From the NCBI RefSeq assembly GCF_041916735.1, contig NZ_JAYRYY010000005.1: a stretch of 64,000 bases of DNA; one strand, given 5' to 3'. The first letter of the stretch is position 1. Every line of letters starts with the position of its first letter. The translations under genes and the position numbers were made by a program. The stretch is from Zoogloea sp016790385. Its GTDB lineage: Bacteria > Pseudomonadota > Gammaproteobacteria > Burkholderiales > Rhodocyclaceae. Below, one piece after another: positions 26,079 through 34,385 of the stretch. Below the pieces are notes generated by a model. The model saw only the letters and a program-made list of their open reading frames with translations, made no database searches and was not told where the DNA came from.

Positions 26079-26093
26079 GCAAACCCCGTGCCA
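26079..26093 (-). promoter_or_regulatory. Sigma-54 promoter for the PEP-CTERM gene
   Basis: Read on the minus strand, TGGCACG-N4-TTGC matches the -24/-12 consensus except for the last base after TTGC (G). The expected transcript start near 26067 leaves about a 90-base leader before the ATG at 25977. In floc- and EPS-forming proteobacteria PEP-CTERM genes are known to be driven by RpoN with the PrsK/PrsR two-component system. Confidence 0.75.
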
Positions 26094-26410
26094 CCGCACC
26101 AAGCACCCACAAGCCACTGATATCAAAGACACTCTCGCCAACAAACGGCGCATGACCGGCATACCGGGGCAAAGAGCCCAGACAGATCGGGGTATTTCAC
26201 CCATTTCTGGGGGCTGCATGGCGGAGGTCATCTGACAGGCTGCCAGTGGATAAAGTCGCGCTTGGCCGCCCTGGTGTGGGAAAATGTCCGGCCCAAGAAA
26301 CACTTGACGGCCTGACTGCCCGCCGTCGATCTGACAGGGCATTCAGCACCATGCTCATGAATCGCAGAAGATCACTGCTGAACCCGTCGTTGCGGCCAGG
26401 CGGGCCTATC

Positions 26411-26442
26411 GCCCGCGAGCACGCGCGCCTCGAGGGTCAGCA
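26411..26442 (+). promoter_or_regulatory. FMN riboswitch-like remnant upstream of ribBA
   Basis: GCCCGCGAGC (26411-26420) followed 14 bases later by GGTCAGCA (26435-26442) reproduces two highly conserved blocks of the RFN element in the right order, 28 bases before the ribBA start. The 5' block (GGG..GAAATTCCC..ACCGGCGGT) and the 3' block (GCCGACGGT..AGTC.GGATG) are missing, so it cannot fold as a normal aptamer. Confidence 0.35.
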
Positions 26443-26469
26443 CTCACCCCTTGCCGGAGTATCCTTGCC

Positions 26470-27570
26470 ATGAGCGCACTCGCCCCCATCCAGGACATCA
26501 TTGCCGACATCAAGGCCGGCCGGATGGTCATCCTCGTGGACGAAGAAGACCGGGAGAACGAAGGCGACATCGTCATCGCCGCCGAGTTCATCACCCCGGA
26601 AACCATCAACTTCATGGCCAAGCATGCCCGAGGCCTGATCTGCCTGACCCTGACCGAAGAGCGTTGCCGTCAGCTGGGCATCAACCACATGGCGCGGGAC
26701 AACCGCAGCCAGTTCAGCACCGCCTTCACCGTCTCCATCGAAGCCGCCGAGGGCGTCACCACCGGCATCTCCGCGGCCGACCGGGCGCGCACCGTACAGG
26801 CGGCGGTCGCCCGTCATGCCAAGGCCAGCGACATCGTCCAGCCGGGCCACATCTTCCCGATCATGGCCAAGCCGGGCGGCGTGCTCATCCGCGCCGGACA
26901 CACGGAGGCAGGTTGTGATCTGGCTGGCATCGCCGGGCTGGAACCGGCTTCCGTGATCTGCGAGATCATGAACGATGACGGGACCATGGCCCGGCTGCCC
27001 GAACTGATCGTGTTCGCCCGCGAACACGATCTCCGGATCGGCGCCATCCGCGACCTCATCGAATACCGCGCGCGGACCGAAAAGCTGGTGGAAAAAGTCA
27101 GCGAAAAGAACGTGGACACCCCTTACGGCCCTTTCCGCCTCTCCGCCTTCGAAGACAAGACCTCTGGCGAGGTGCATCTGGCCATGGCCTACGGCGATAT
27201 CCGCCCCGAGGTGGATACCCTTGTCCGGGTCCATGAACCTGTCTCGGTGCTGGATTTCCTCGACCCTGCCAGCGGTCGCCACAGTTTTCCCGTCGACACC
27301 GCCCTGAAGCGCATTGCCGAGCACGGTCACGGTGTCCTGGTGTTGCTCTATCGTCCCCAGACCGGCCAGGATCTCCTGGCCCAGCTATCGCCGGACGCGG
27401 CGGCAAATCGCCCGGCCCAGAAGTGGGATCCGCGGCTGTTCGGCATCGGCGCCCAGATTCTTGCCGGCCTCAACGTGGGCCGGATGAAGATTCTCGCCAG
27501 CCCACGCAAGATCCCCAGCATGGCGGGCTTCGGCCTGACCGTCGTCGGCCACGAAGCCCCCGGCGCCTGA
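26470..27570 (+). CDS. ribBA: DHBP synthase fused to a degenerate GTP cyclohydrolase II domain (RibBX-like)
   Basis: 366 residues. Residues 1-205 are 3,4-dihydroxy-2-butanone 4-phosphate synthase with its signatures intact: GRMVILVDEEDRENEGDIVIAAEF, FSTAFTVSIEA, GHIFPIMAKPGGVLIRAGHTEAG. Residues about 206-366 have the RibA fold outline (GEVHLAMAYGDI, VRVHEPVSV, LFGIGAQILAGLNVGRMKIL) but lack the three zinc-binding cysteines and the CDC loop of active GTP cyclohydrolase II. The protein therefore probably supplies only the ribulose-5-phosphate branch, as in RibBX hybrids, and a separate ribA should exist elsewhere. ribH follows after 32 bases. Confidence 0.95.
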   Translation: MSALAPIQDIIADIKAGRMVILVDEEDRENEGDIVIAAEFITPETINFMAKHARGLICLTLTEERCRQLGINHMARDNRSQFSTAFTVSIEAAEGVTTGISAADRARTVQAAVARHAKASDIVQPGHIFPIMAKPGGVLIRAGHTEAGCDLAGIAGLEPASVICEIMNDDGTMARLPELIVFAREHDLRIGAIRDLIEYRARTEKLVEKVSEKNVDTPYGPFRLSAFEDKTSGEVHLAMAYGDIRPEVDTLVRVHEPVSVLDFLDPASGRHSFPVDTALKRIAEHGHGVLVLLYRPQTGQDLLAQLSPDAAANRPAQKWDPRLFGIGAQILAGLNVGRMKILASPRKIPSMAGFGLTVVGHEAPGA

Positions 27571-27602
27571 GCCCTCCCCCCGAAAGCCTTACAGGACATC
27601 CC

Positions 27603-28073
27603 ATGCCCCACTACGAAAACATCCGCGAAATCGAACCGAACCTGGACGGCGGCGGCCTCCGCATCGGCATTGTCATGTGCCGTTTCAACCTGGACGTGTG
27701 CGAGGGCTTGCTGTCCTCATGCACCTCCGAGCTGCAACGTCTCGGTGTTGCCAGCGATGCCATCACCATCGCCACCGTGCCCGGCGCCCTCGAAGCGCCG
27801 CTGACCCTGCAGGTCATGGCCAGGAGCGGCCGCTTCGATGCCTTGGTCGCCCTTGGCGCGGTGATCCGCGGTGAAACCTACCACTTTGAGCTCGTATCCA
27901 ACGAGCAGGGCGCGGGCATCACCCGCGTTGCCCTCGACACCGGCGTACCCGTCGCCAACGGCATCCTGACCACCGAAGACGACGATCAGGCTCTGGCCCG
28001 CATGCAGGTCAAGGGTGCCGACTGCGCCCAGGCCGCCGTTGAAATGGCCCGTCTCCTGAAGGCGCTGGCATGA
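27603..28073 (+). CDS. ribH: 6,7-dimethyl-8-ribityllumazine synthase
   Basis: 156 residues from the ATG at 27603. Family motifs: RIGIVMCRFN at the start, TVPGALEAPLTLQVMA, DALVALGAVIRGETYHFELV and GILTTEDDDQALAR. It condenses the RibB product with the pyrimidine intermediate to form lumazine in large icosahedral assemblies. It overlaps nusB by four bases (ATGA), so translation of the two is coupled, an arrangement common in proteobacteria. Confidence 0.97.
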   Translation: MPHYENIREIEPNLDGGGLRIGIVMCRFNLDVCEGLLSSCTSELQRLGVASDAITIATVPGALEAPLTLQVMARSGRFDALVALGAVIRGETYHFELVSNEQGAGITRVALDTGVPVANGILTTEDDDQALARMQVKGADCAQAAVEMARLLKALA

Positions 28074-28546
28074 GCACGGCCAACAAATCCCCCCGCCGCC
28101 GCGCCCGCGAGTTCGCCTTGCAGGGCGTTTACCAGTGGCTGCTGAGTCAGGCTCCGCTGACCGCCATCGAAAGCCAGCTCGCGGAAGTCGGCGGCTTCGA
28201 CAAGTGCGACCGGGATCTCTTCCTTGGCCTGTTGCGCGGCACGATCAGCAATGCGGCAGAGCTCCAGGTCGGCTTTGCCGCCTACATTGATCGCCAGATC
28301 AACGAGTTGTCGCCGATCGAACGCGGCATCCTGCTGATATCCACGTTCGAACTGATCCACCGCCCGGAAACCCCCTACCGGGTGATCATCAACGAGGCGA
28401 TAGAGCTGGCCAAAGGCTACGGCGGCACCGACGGGCACAAGTTCGTGAACGGCGTACTCGACAAGCTCGCAGCCCGCGTGCGCACCGACGAGGTGGAGGC
28501 CAACGCCCAGCAACGCCGTAATGCCCGAAACGGCGACAAGGGCTAA
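28070..28546 (+). CDS. nusB: Transcription antitermination protein NusB
   Basis: 158 residues, all-helical. NusB pattern: RRRAREFALQGVYQWLLS, DRDLFLGLLRGTIS, LSPIERGILLISTFELIHRPETPYRVIINEAIELAKGYGGTDGHKFVNGVLDKLA. With NusE it binds boxA in rRNA leaders and supports antitermination. The ATG lies inside the ribH stop, and thiL follows after 33 bases. Confidence 0.97.
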   Translation: MSTANKSPRRRAREFALQGVYQWLLSQAPLTAIESQLAEVGGFDKCDRDLFLGLLRGTISNAAELQVGFAAYIDRQINELSPIERGILLISTFELIHRPETPYRVIINEAIELAKGYGGTDGHKFVNGVLDKLAARVRTDEVEANAQQRRNARNGDKG

Positions 28547-28579
28547 CACCGGCACTGACGGCGCCCAAACCATCGCTCA

Positions 28580-29548
28580 ATGCCCTCCGAATTCGCCCTG
28601 ATCCGCCGTCATTTCACCCGCCCCGCCAGCCATACCGACCTGGCGGTGGGCGATGACGCGGCACTGATCCGCGCCCGCCCCGGGATGCAACTGGCGATCT
28701 CCACCGACATGCTGGTGGCGAGCACTCATTTCTTTGTCGATACCGACCCCGAGGATCTGGGCTGGAAGACCCTGGCGGTGAACGTCTCCGACCTCGCAGC
28801 CATGGGCGCCGAGCCACGCTGGGTGGTGCTCGCCGCCAGTCTGCCGAGCGCCGACGAAAGCTGGATCGCGCCCTTTGCCAAGGGCTTTTTTGCCTGCTGC
28901 GCGGCTTTCGGCATTGATGCCATCGGTGGCGACACCACCCGCGGCCCCCTCAATCTGTGCCCGACCATCTTTGGTGAAGTGCCGCTTGGCAAAGCCATCA
29001 CCCGTGACGGCGGACGGCCCGGTGATGAACTGTGGATCTCCGGGGCACCGGGCCGAGCAGCTCTGGGTCTGGCCCACCTCAAGTCGGATATCCAGCTCGC
29101 GGCCGATTGGCGTGCCGACTGTCTGGCGGCCCTGCAACGTCCACAGCCCCGCGTCGCCCTCGGTCTGGCCCTGCGCGGCCTCGCTACCGCCATGCTGGAC
29201 GTCTCCGATGGCCTGCTGGGTGATCTTGCCCATATCCTCGAGCGCTCCGGCGTCGGCGCCGAAGTGGATGAGGCGGCCCTGCCCCTGGCGCCGCTGATTG
29301 CCGCCTGTGGCGATCCGACGCAGGCCTTCCAGGCCTGCACGGCCGGCGGTGACGACTACGAGCTGCTGTTTTCCGCCCCCGCCCTCCGACGCGACGATGT
29401 GCTCGCCCTGTCCGCTCGCCTCGACCTTCCCCTGCATCGCATCGGACACCTCACCGATGCGCCGGGCCAGTTGAAACTGCGCCGCGCCGATGGCCGGCTC
29501 GACAATCTGACCGTGAGCGGCTACGACCATTTCGGCCACGACACATGA
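28580..29548 (+). CDS. thiL: Thiamine-monophosphate kinase
   Basis: 322 residues, PurM/ThiL fold. Motifs: DLAVGDDAALIR (metal and ATP), STDMLVASTHFF, LAVNVSDLAAMGAEP, DAIGGDTTRGPLNL, TAMLDVSDGLLGDLAHILE and CTAGGDDYELLFS. It phosphorylates thiamine monophosphate to the active diphosphate cofactor. It overlaps pgpA by four bases. Confidence 0.97.
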   Translation: MPSEFALIRRHFTRPASHTDLAVGDDAALIRARPGMQLAISTDMLVASTHFFVDTDPEDLGWKTLAVNVSDLAAMGAEPRWVVLAASLPSADESWIAPFAKGFFACCAAFGIDAIGGDTTRGPLNLCPTIFGEVPLGKAITRDGGRPGDELWISGAPGRAALGLAHLKSDIQLAADWRADCLAALQRPQPRVALGLALRGLATAMLDVSDGLLGDLAHILERSGVGAEVDEAALPLAPLIAACGDPTQAFQACTAGGDDYELLFSAPALRRDDVLALSARLDLPLHRIGHLTDAPGQLKLRRADGRLDNLTVSGYDHFGHDT

Positions 29549-30024
29549 AGCCGACCCTGCGCTTCCTCGTTTCCGACCCTGCCCATTTCATCGCCCTGGG
29601 CTTCGGTTCGGGCCTGATGCCGAAAGGCCCGGGCACTGCCGGCACCCTGGTCGGCTGGCTGCTCTTTCCCTTCGTGCGCGCCCCCCTTTCCGACCCATTG
29701 TTCGGCGGACTGCTGCTGGCCAGCTTCCTCTTCGGCATCCTGGCCTGCGAGCGCACCGGGCGGGCCCTCGGCGTAGCCGATCATGGGGGCATTGTATGGG
29801 ACGAGATTGTCGCAATCTGGCTGGTGCTGTGGCTCACCCCATCCAGCCTCGCCTGGCAGACCACCGCCTTCGTGCTCTTTCGTTTCTTCGACATCGTCAA
29901 GCCGCCCCCCATCCGCTGGGTGGACGAACGCACCCGGGGCGGCTTCGGCGTGATGCTCGATGACCTTTTAGCCGCCGGCTACACCCTGCTGGTACTGGCT
30001 CTTCTCGTGAGGCTGATCGCCTGA
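29545..30024 (+). CDS. pgpA: Phosphatidylglycerophosphatase A
   Basis: 159 residues with about three to four membrane helices. The signature GFGSGLMPKGPGTAGTLVGWLLF and the metal-site VWDEIVAIWLVLW plus FRFFDIVKPPPIRWVDERTRGGFGVMLDDLLA identify PgpA. It removes phosphate from phosphatidylglycerophosphate to make phosphatidylglycerol at the inner membrane. It overlaps both thiL (4 bases) and pncC (stop and start share one base). Confidence 0.96.
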   Translation: MKPTLRFLVSDPAHFIALGFGSGLMPKGPGTAGTLVGWLLFPFVRAPLSDPLFGGLLLASFLFGILACERTGRALGVADHGGIVWDEIVAIWLVLWLTPSSLAWQTTAFVLFRFFDIVKPPPIRWVDERTRGGFGVMLDDLLAAGYTLLVLALLVRLIA

Positions 30025-30509
30025 TGGACGCCCGCCTGGAATCCCTCTCCCGCCTCGTCGGCGAACGCTTGCAGGCCCGCGGCTGGCGGCTCGCCACCGC
30101 CGAATCGTGCACCGGCGGCTGGGTGGCCGAGGTGGTCACCGCCACTGCCGGCAGTTCAGTTTGGTTCGACTGCGGCTTCATCACTTACTCCAACGACGCC
30201 AAATGCGCTCTGCTTGGCGTCTCGCCCATGACTCTGGCCCGCCATGGGGCCGTCAGCGAGCAGACCACCGCTGCCATGGTCAAGGGCGCTCTCGAAAGGG
30301 CCGAGGCCGACCTGGCCCTGTCCATCTCGGGGGTTGCCGGCCCCACCGGCGGGTCCGCGGATAAACCTGTAGGCACGGTGTGCTTCGGCTGGGGACGCAC
30401 TGGTGAGACACCGGGCACCGCCACCTGCCACTTCGACGGCGACCGGGAGTCCGTGCGTTACCAGGCCGTCGTCTTCGCCCTCGAAGAACTCCTGCGCCGT
30501 TACGCCTGA
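30024..30509 (+). CDS. pncC: Nicotinamide-nucleotide amidohydrolase (CinA C-terminal type)
   Basis: 161 residues, only the CinA C-terminal domain. Motifs: ATAESCTGGWVAEVVTATAGSS, GFITYSNDAKCALLGV, HGAVSEQTTAAM, SISGVAGPTGGSADKPVGTVCFGW. It deamidates nicotinamide mononucleotide so that it can re-enter NAD synthesis. It is the last gene of the ribBA-pncC run; recA follows after a regulated gap. Confidence 0.95.
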   Translation: MDARLESLSRLVGERLQARGWRLATAESCTGGWVAEVVTATAGSSVWFDCGFITYSNDAKCALLGVSPMTLARHGAVSEQTTAAMVKGALERAEADLALSISGVAGPTGGSADKPVGTVCFGWGRTGETPGTATCHFDGDRESVRYQAVVFALEELLRRYA

Positions 30510-30559
30510 GCCGCACTCGGGCAGGCCATCGATAGATGGCGGTAGACGTCCGCCATTAA

Positions 30560-30575
30560 CTGTATAAAATAACAG
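30560..30575 (+). promoter_or_regulatory. LexA (SOS) box upstream of recA
   Basis: CTGT-ATAAAATA-ACAG matches the CTGT-N8-ACAG SOS box, with an AT-rich spacer, 97 bases before the recA start. It implies LexA repression and DNA-damage induction of recA and probably recX. Confidence 0.85.
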
Positions 30576-30671
30576 CTACGCGCAAGCACACTCCATACCC
30601 GCTCCAGCGCGTCCACCCGCACGCAAACTCTGTGCCATAATCTCCAAACCCTTTCAGCAAGGATCAGACAG

Positions 30672-31703
30672 ATGGATGACAACAAGGCCAAGGCCCTCGC
30701 CGCCGCGCTTTCCCAGATCGAAAAGCAGTTCGGCAAGGGCTCGATCATGCGTCTCGGCGACGGCGAGGTCGAAAGCGACATCCAGACCGTCTCCACCGGC
30801 TCGCTGGGTCTCGACATCGCCCTGGGCATCGGCGGCCTCCCCCGCGGTCGGGTCGTCGAAATCTACGGTCCGGAATCCTCGGGCAAGACCACCCTCACCC
30901 TTCAGGTGGTGGCCGAAATGCAGAAGCTCGGCGGCACCGCCGCCTTCATCGATGCCGAACACGCGCTCGATGTCACCTACGCCCAGAAGCTCGGAGTCAA
31001 TATCGGCGATCTGCTGATCTCCCAACCCGACACCGGCGAGCAGGCCCTCGAAATCGCCGACATGCTGGTCCGCTCGGGGGGCGTTGACGTGGTCGTCATC
31101 GACTCCGTCGCGGCCCTCACCCCCAAGGCGGAAATCGAAGGTGAGATGGGCGACCAGCTCCCCGGCCTGCAGGCCCGCCTGATGTCCCAGGCATTGCGCA
31201 AGCTCACCGCCAACATCAAGCGAACCAACACCCTGGTCATCTTCATCAACCAGATCCGGATGAAGATCGGCGTGATGTTTGGCAGCCCCGAGACCACCAC
31301 TGGCGGCAACGCCCTCAAGTTCTACGCCTCGGTGCGCATGGATATTCGACGCATCGGCACCATCAAGAAGAACGACGAAGTGATCGGTTCCGAAACCAAG
31401 GTGAAGGTTGTCAAAAACAAGGTGGCTCCCCCGTTCCGGGAAACCCTGTTCGACATACTGTATGGCGAAGGCACTTCCCGTGAAGGTGAGATCATCGACC
31501 TGGGCGTGCAGCACAAGTTCGTCGACAAATCCGGCGCCTGGTACGCTTACAACGGCGAGAAGATCGGCCAAGGCAAGGACAATGCCCGCGAGTTCCTGAA
31601 GGCCAACCCGCACATCGCCCGCGAGATCGAAAACAAGATCAGGGTGGCGTGCAACCTGCCGGAGATGGCGGTCATCCAGCCGGTCGCTGCGGCTGCCGCC
31701 TGA
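30672..31703 (+). CDS. recA: Recombinase RecA
   Basis: 343 residues, normal length. Walker A is GPESSGKTT (about 66-74), followed by AAFIDAEHALD, DVVVIDSVAALTPKAEIEGEMGD (Walker B and L1) and NQIRMKIGVMFGSPETTTGGNALKFYASVRMDIRR (L2). It forms filaments on single-stranded DNA, carries out strand exchange and triggers LexA cleavage. A LexA box precedes it, and recX, its inhibitor, follows after 28 bases. Confidence 0.99.
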   Translation: MDDNKAKALAAALSQIEKQFGKGSIMRLGDGEVESDIQTVSTGSLGLDIALGIGGLPRGRVVEIYGPESSGKTTLTLQVVAEMQKLGGTAAFIDAEHALDVTYAQKLGVNIGDLLISQPDTGEQALEIADMLVRSGGVDVVVIDSVAALTPKAEIEGEMGDQLPGLQARLMSQALRKLTANIKRTNTLVIFINQIRMKIGVMFGSPETTTGGNALKFYASVRMDIRRIGTIKKNDEVIGSETKVKVVKNKVAPPFRETLFDILYGEGTSREGEIIDLGVQHKFVDKSGAWYAYNGEKIGQGKDNAREFLKANPHIAREIENKIRVACNLPEMAVIQPVAAAAA

Positions 31704-31731
31704 CCGCACCGGCCGAAAAGGCATCGGACCA

Positions 31732-32181
31732 ATGGCCCAGAATCTCCACGAGCGCGCTCTGCGCTGCCTTGCCCAGCGGGAGCACTCCCGCGCCGAACTG
31801 GCCCGCAAGCTGGACGGAATGGGCAACCTCGACGAGATAAACGGCGAGCTCGATCGCCTGATCGAACTGGGCTTGCTCTCGGACGCCCGTTTCGCTGGTG
31901 CCTATGTTCGGGCCAAGGCCAGCCGTTTTGGGGCCGGCCGCCTGCAAATGGAACTGGCAAGACGTGGCGTGGCCCAGGATCTGATCGTCTCGGCCATTGA
32001 GGAGATCGACAGCAACAGCGAACGTGACCGAGCCCGCGCAATCCTTCATCGAAAGTTCGCCACACCACCCGCAGACGCGCGAGAATGGGCACGGCAGGCG
32101 AGATTCCTTCAAGGTCGTGGTTTTGCAACCGAAATCATTCGTAGAGTCCTCAGAGAACAACCCGGCGATGAGCCTGCTTAA
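31732..32181 (+). CDS. recX: RecA regulator RecX
   Basis: 149 residues of three-helix repeats. RecX signatures: ALRCLAQREHSRAELARKLDG, LLSDARFAGAYVRAKASRFGAGRLQMELARRGVAQDLI and FLQGRGFATEIIRRVL. RecX binds the groove of RecA filaments and limits their extension. It is co-transcribed with recA and overlaps the start of lptB by 14 bases. Confidence 0.95.
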   Translation: MAQNLHERALRCLAQREHSRAELARKLDGMGNLDEINGELDRLIELGLLSDARFAGAYVRAKASRFGAGRLQMELARRGVAQDLIVSAIEEIDSNSERDRARAILHRKFATPPADAREWARQARFLQGRGFATEIIRRVLREQPGDEPA

Positions 32182-32890
32182 AGTCAGCAACCTGCGCAAG
32201 AAGTACAAGGCCCGCACCGTCGTCCACGATGTGTCCTTTGACGTCGGCAGTGGTGAGGTTGTGGGCCTGCTTGGCCCCAATGGCGCCGGCAAGACCACCT
32301 GCTTCTACATGATCGTCGGCCTGGTGGCCGCCGACGGGGGCGAGATCACCCTTGATGATCAGATCCTGACCCATCGCCCTATCCACCAGCGCGCACGCCT
32401 CGGCCTGTCCTATCTCCCCCAGGAGATGAGCGTTTTCCGCAAACTAACCGTAGCCGAGAACATCCAGGCAGTGCTGGAGTTGCAAAACCTGAGCCGGGCC
32501 GAGATCAGCGAGCGCCTGGATGCACTCCTCGACGAACTCGGCATCGAACATCTTCGTGACAGCACGGCCATTTCCCTTTCCGGAGGCGAACGACGGCGCT
32601 GCGAGATCGCCCGCGCCCTGGCCACCGATCCGCGCCTGATCCTCCTCGACGAGCCCTTCGCCGGCGTGGACCCCATCGCCGTCATCGACATCCAGAAGAT
32701 CATCCGCTTCCTGAAAGACAAGGGTATCGGCGTCCTCATCACCGACCACAACGTCCGCGAAACCCTGGGCATCTGCGACCGCGCCTTCATCATCAATGCC
32801 GGTGAAGTTCTTGCCAGCGGCCGCCCCGACGAGATCGTCCATAACGAGCAGGTCCGTCAGGTCTACCTTGGCGAGCACTTCAGGCTCTGA
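32168..32890 (+). CDS. lptB: LPS export ABC transporter ATPase LptB
   Basis: 240 residues from the ATG at 32168 inside the recX end. Walker A is GPNGAGKTTCFYMIVG, Q-loop YLPQEMSVFRKLTV, signature LSGGERRRCEIARAL, Walker B LILLDEPFAGVDPIAV, H-loop LITDHNVRETL. The NLRKKYKARTVVHDVSF start and the EEF-like tail region LASGRPDEIVHNEQVRQVYLGEHFRL are typical of LptB. It powers LPS extraction with LptF/LptG. In most proteobacteria lptA and lptC sit directly upstream; here they are replaced by recA-recX, while rpoN remains downstream. Confidence 0.97.
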   Translation: MSLLKVSNLRKKYKARTVVHDVSFDVGSGEVVGLLGPNGAGKTTCFYMIVGLVAADGGEITLDDQILTHRPIHQRARLGLSYLPQEMSVFRKLTVAENIQAVLELQNLSRAEISERLDALLDELGIEHLRDSTAISLSGGERRRCEIARALATDPRLILLDEPFAGVDPIAVIDIQKIIRFLKDKGIGVLITDHNVRETLGICDRAFIINAGEVLASGRPDEIVHNEQVRQVYLGEHFRL

Positions 32891-32905
32891 GCACCGAGAC
32901 GACTC

Positions 32906-34369
32906 ATGAAGCCCAGCCTCCAGCTCAAACTCTCCCAGCATCTGGCGCTGACGCCTCAACTGCAGCAGTCCATCAAGCTGCTTCAGCTGTCCACGCTCGA
33001 ACTCAATCAGGAGATCGAGAAAATCCTGCTCGAGAACCCCATGCTCGAACGGGAGGAGCCCGAAGGCGATCTGGGGTCGAGTCGGGCCGAGGCACCGGGC
33101 CCGGTGGCACCTGCCGGCAGTGAGGCCGCCCACGAGCGCGATCAGGAACAATCCCGGGAGGCCGACCGGGAGCGCGAGCCCGATCAGGATTTCGACAACA
33201 GCGGCGAAGCCGGTGAATGGATGGCCGCCGGTAGCGGGAACGGGCAGCGGGACGATGACGATGAGGCCGACTTCCAGGAGTTCCAGGCAGCCGTACCTTC
33301 CCTGCGCGACCACCTGGATGCCCAGGTCGCCCTGACGCCCCTTTCTGACCGTGACCGGGCCCTGGTACGCTTTCTCATCGAAGCCCTGGACGACGATGGC
33401 TATCTCAGCCAGGATCTCGAAGACCTCCTGCCCTTGCTGCCCACCGAGCTGGGCTTCGATCTCGACGACCTCAACATCGCCCTGCGCCAGATCCAAAGCC
33501 TCGACCCGGCGGGTATTGGCGCGACCGACGTGAGCCAGTGCCTGGGATTGCAACTGCGCACGCTGCCGCCCAGCGAAGCGCGCCAGCTGGCCCTTGCCAT
33601 CGTCGCTGAGCACCTCGAACTCCTGGCCGCCCGGGATTTCCTCAAACTCAAGCGTGCCCTGCGCTGCAACGACGACGCCCTGCGCGAAGCCCACAACCTG
33701 ATCCTCGGGCTCAATCCTCGCCCTGGAGCCCAGTTCTCCCAGGCCGACACGCGTTACGTGGTACCCGACGTGGTGGTGCGCAAGATCCGCAACGCATGGG
33801 TGGTCAGTCTCAACCCCGACGCCATGCCCCGGCTGCGCATCAACCAGCTTTATGCCCAGATCCTGCGGGACAACCGCGGTGCCAGCGGTTCCCTGTCGAG
33901 CCACCTTCAGGAAGCCCGTTGGCTGATCAAGAACGTGCAGCAGCGCTTCGAAACCATCCAGCGTGTGTCGCAAGCGATCGTTGACCGCCAGCGCCAGTTC
34001 TTCGATTATGGCGATGTGGCAATGCGCCCGCTTACCCTGCGGGAAATCGCCGAGCAGCTGGATCTACACGAATCCACCGTCTCGCGGGTGACCACCCAAA
34101 AGTACATGGCCACGCCGCGGGGCATTTTCGAGTTCAAGTATTTCTTCGGCAGTCACGTCGCCACCGACAGCGGTGGTGCTGCCTCCTCGACGGCAATTCG
34201 GGCGCTGATTCGCCAGCTCGTGGGGGCGGAAGACAAGAGGAAACCCTTGTCCGACGCCAAGATTGCCGAGTTGTTAGGCCAGCAGGGTATCGTGGTCGCT
34301 CGACGGACGATTGCAAAGTACCGCGAGTCCCTCGACATCCCGCCGGTCAGTCTGCGCAAAACCATCTGA
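32906..34369 (+). CDS. rpoN: RNA polymerase sigma-54 factor
   Basis: 487 residues. N-terminal Gln-rich activator-interaction region LQLKLSQHLALTPQLQQSIKLLQ, an acidic linker (about 55-120, rich in Asp/Glu), the core-binding domain, a helix-turn-helix (LREIAEQLDLHESTVSRVTTQKYM) and the C-terminal RpoN box ARRTIAKYR that contacts the -24 element. It directs enhancer-dependent transcription; a clear sigma-54 promoter in this window precedes the PEP-CTERM gene. It follows lptB by 15 bases, in the usual rpoN-hpf-ptsN-hprK order. Confidence 0.98.
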   Translation: MKPSLQLKLSQHLALTPQLQQSIKLLQLSTLELNQEIEKILLENPMLEREEPEGDLGSSRAEAPGPVAPAGSEAAHERDQEQSREADREREPDQDFDNSGEAGEWMAAGSGNGQRDDDDEADFQEFQAAVPSLRDHLDAQVALTPLSDRDRALVRFLIEALDDDGYLSQDLEDLLPLLPTELGFDLDDLNIALRQIQSLDPAGIGATDVSQCLGLQLRTLPPSEARQLALAIVAEHLELLAARDFLKLKRALRCNDDALREAHNLILGLNPRPGAQFSQADTRYVVPDVVVRKIRNAWVVSLNPDAMPRLRINQLYAQILRDNRGASGSLSSHLQEARWLIKNVQQRFETIQRVSQAIVDRQRQFFDYGDVAMRPLTLREIAEQLDLHESTVSRVTTQKYMATPRGIFEFKYFFGSHVATDSGGAASSTAIRALIRQLVGAEDKRKPLSDAKIAELLGQQGIVVARRTIAKYRESLDIPPVSLRKTI

Positions 34370-34385
34370 CAGAAAGGTAGCAACC

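Larger units (their letters stand above)
25978..26469. other. 492-base intergenic region between PEP-CTERM gene and ribBA
   Basis: The only gap over 300 bases in the window. It holds the sigma-54 promoter of the PEP-CTERM gene (26079-26093) and an FMN-riboswitch-like fragment (26411-26442). A 75-codon open frame at 26246-26473 has no ribosome binding site or protein-like composition. I see no RNA gene in it. Confidence 0.7.

Noticed and set aside
26246..26473. 75-codon plus-strand open frame before ribBA
   Set aside because: No ribosome binding site, not protein-like, and covers the riboswitch-like remnant.
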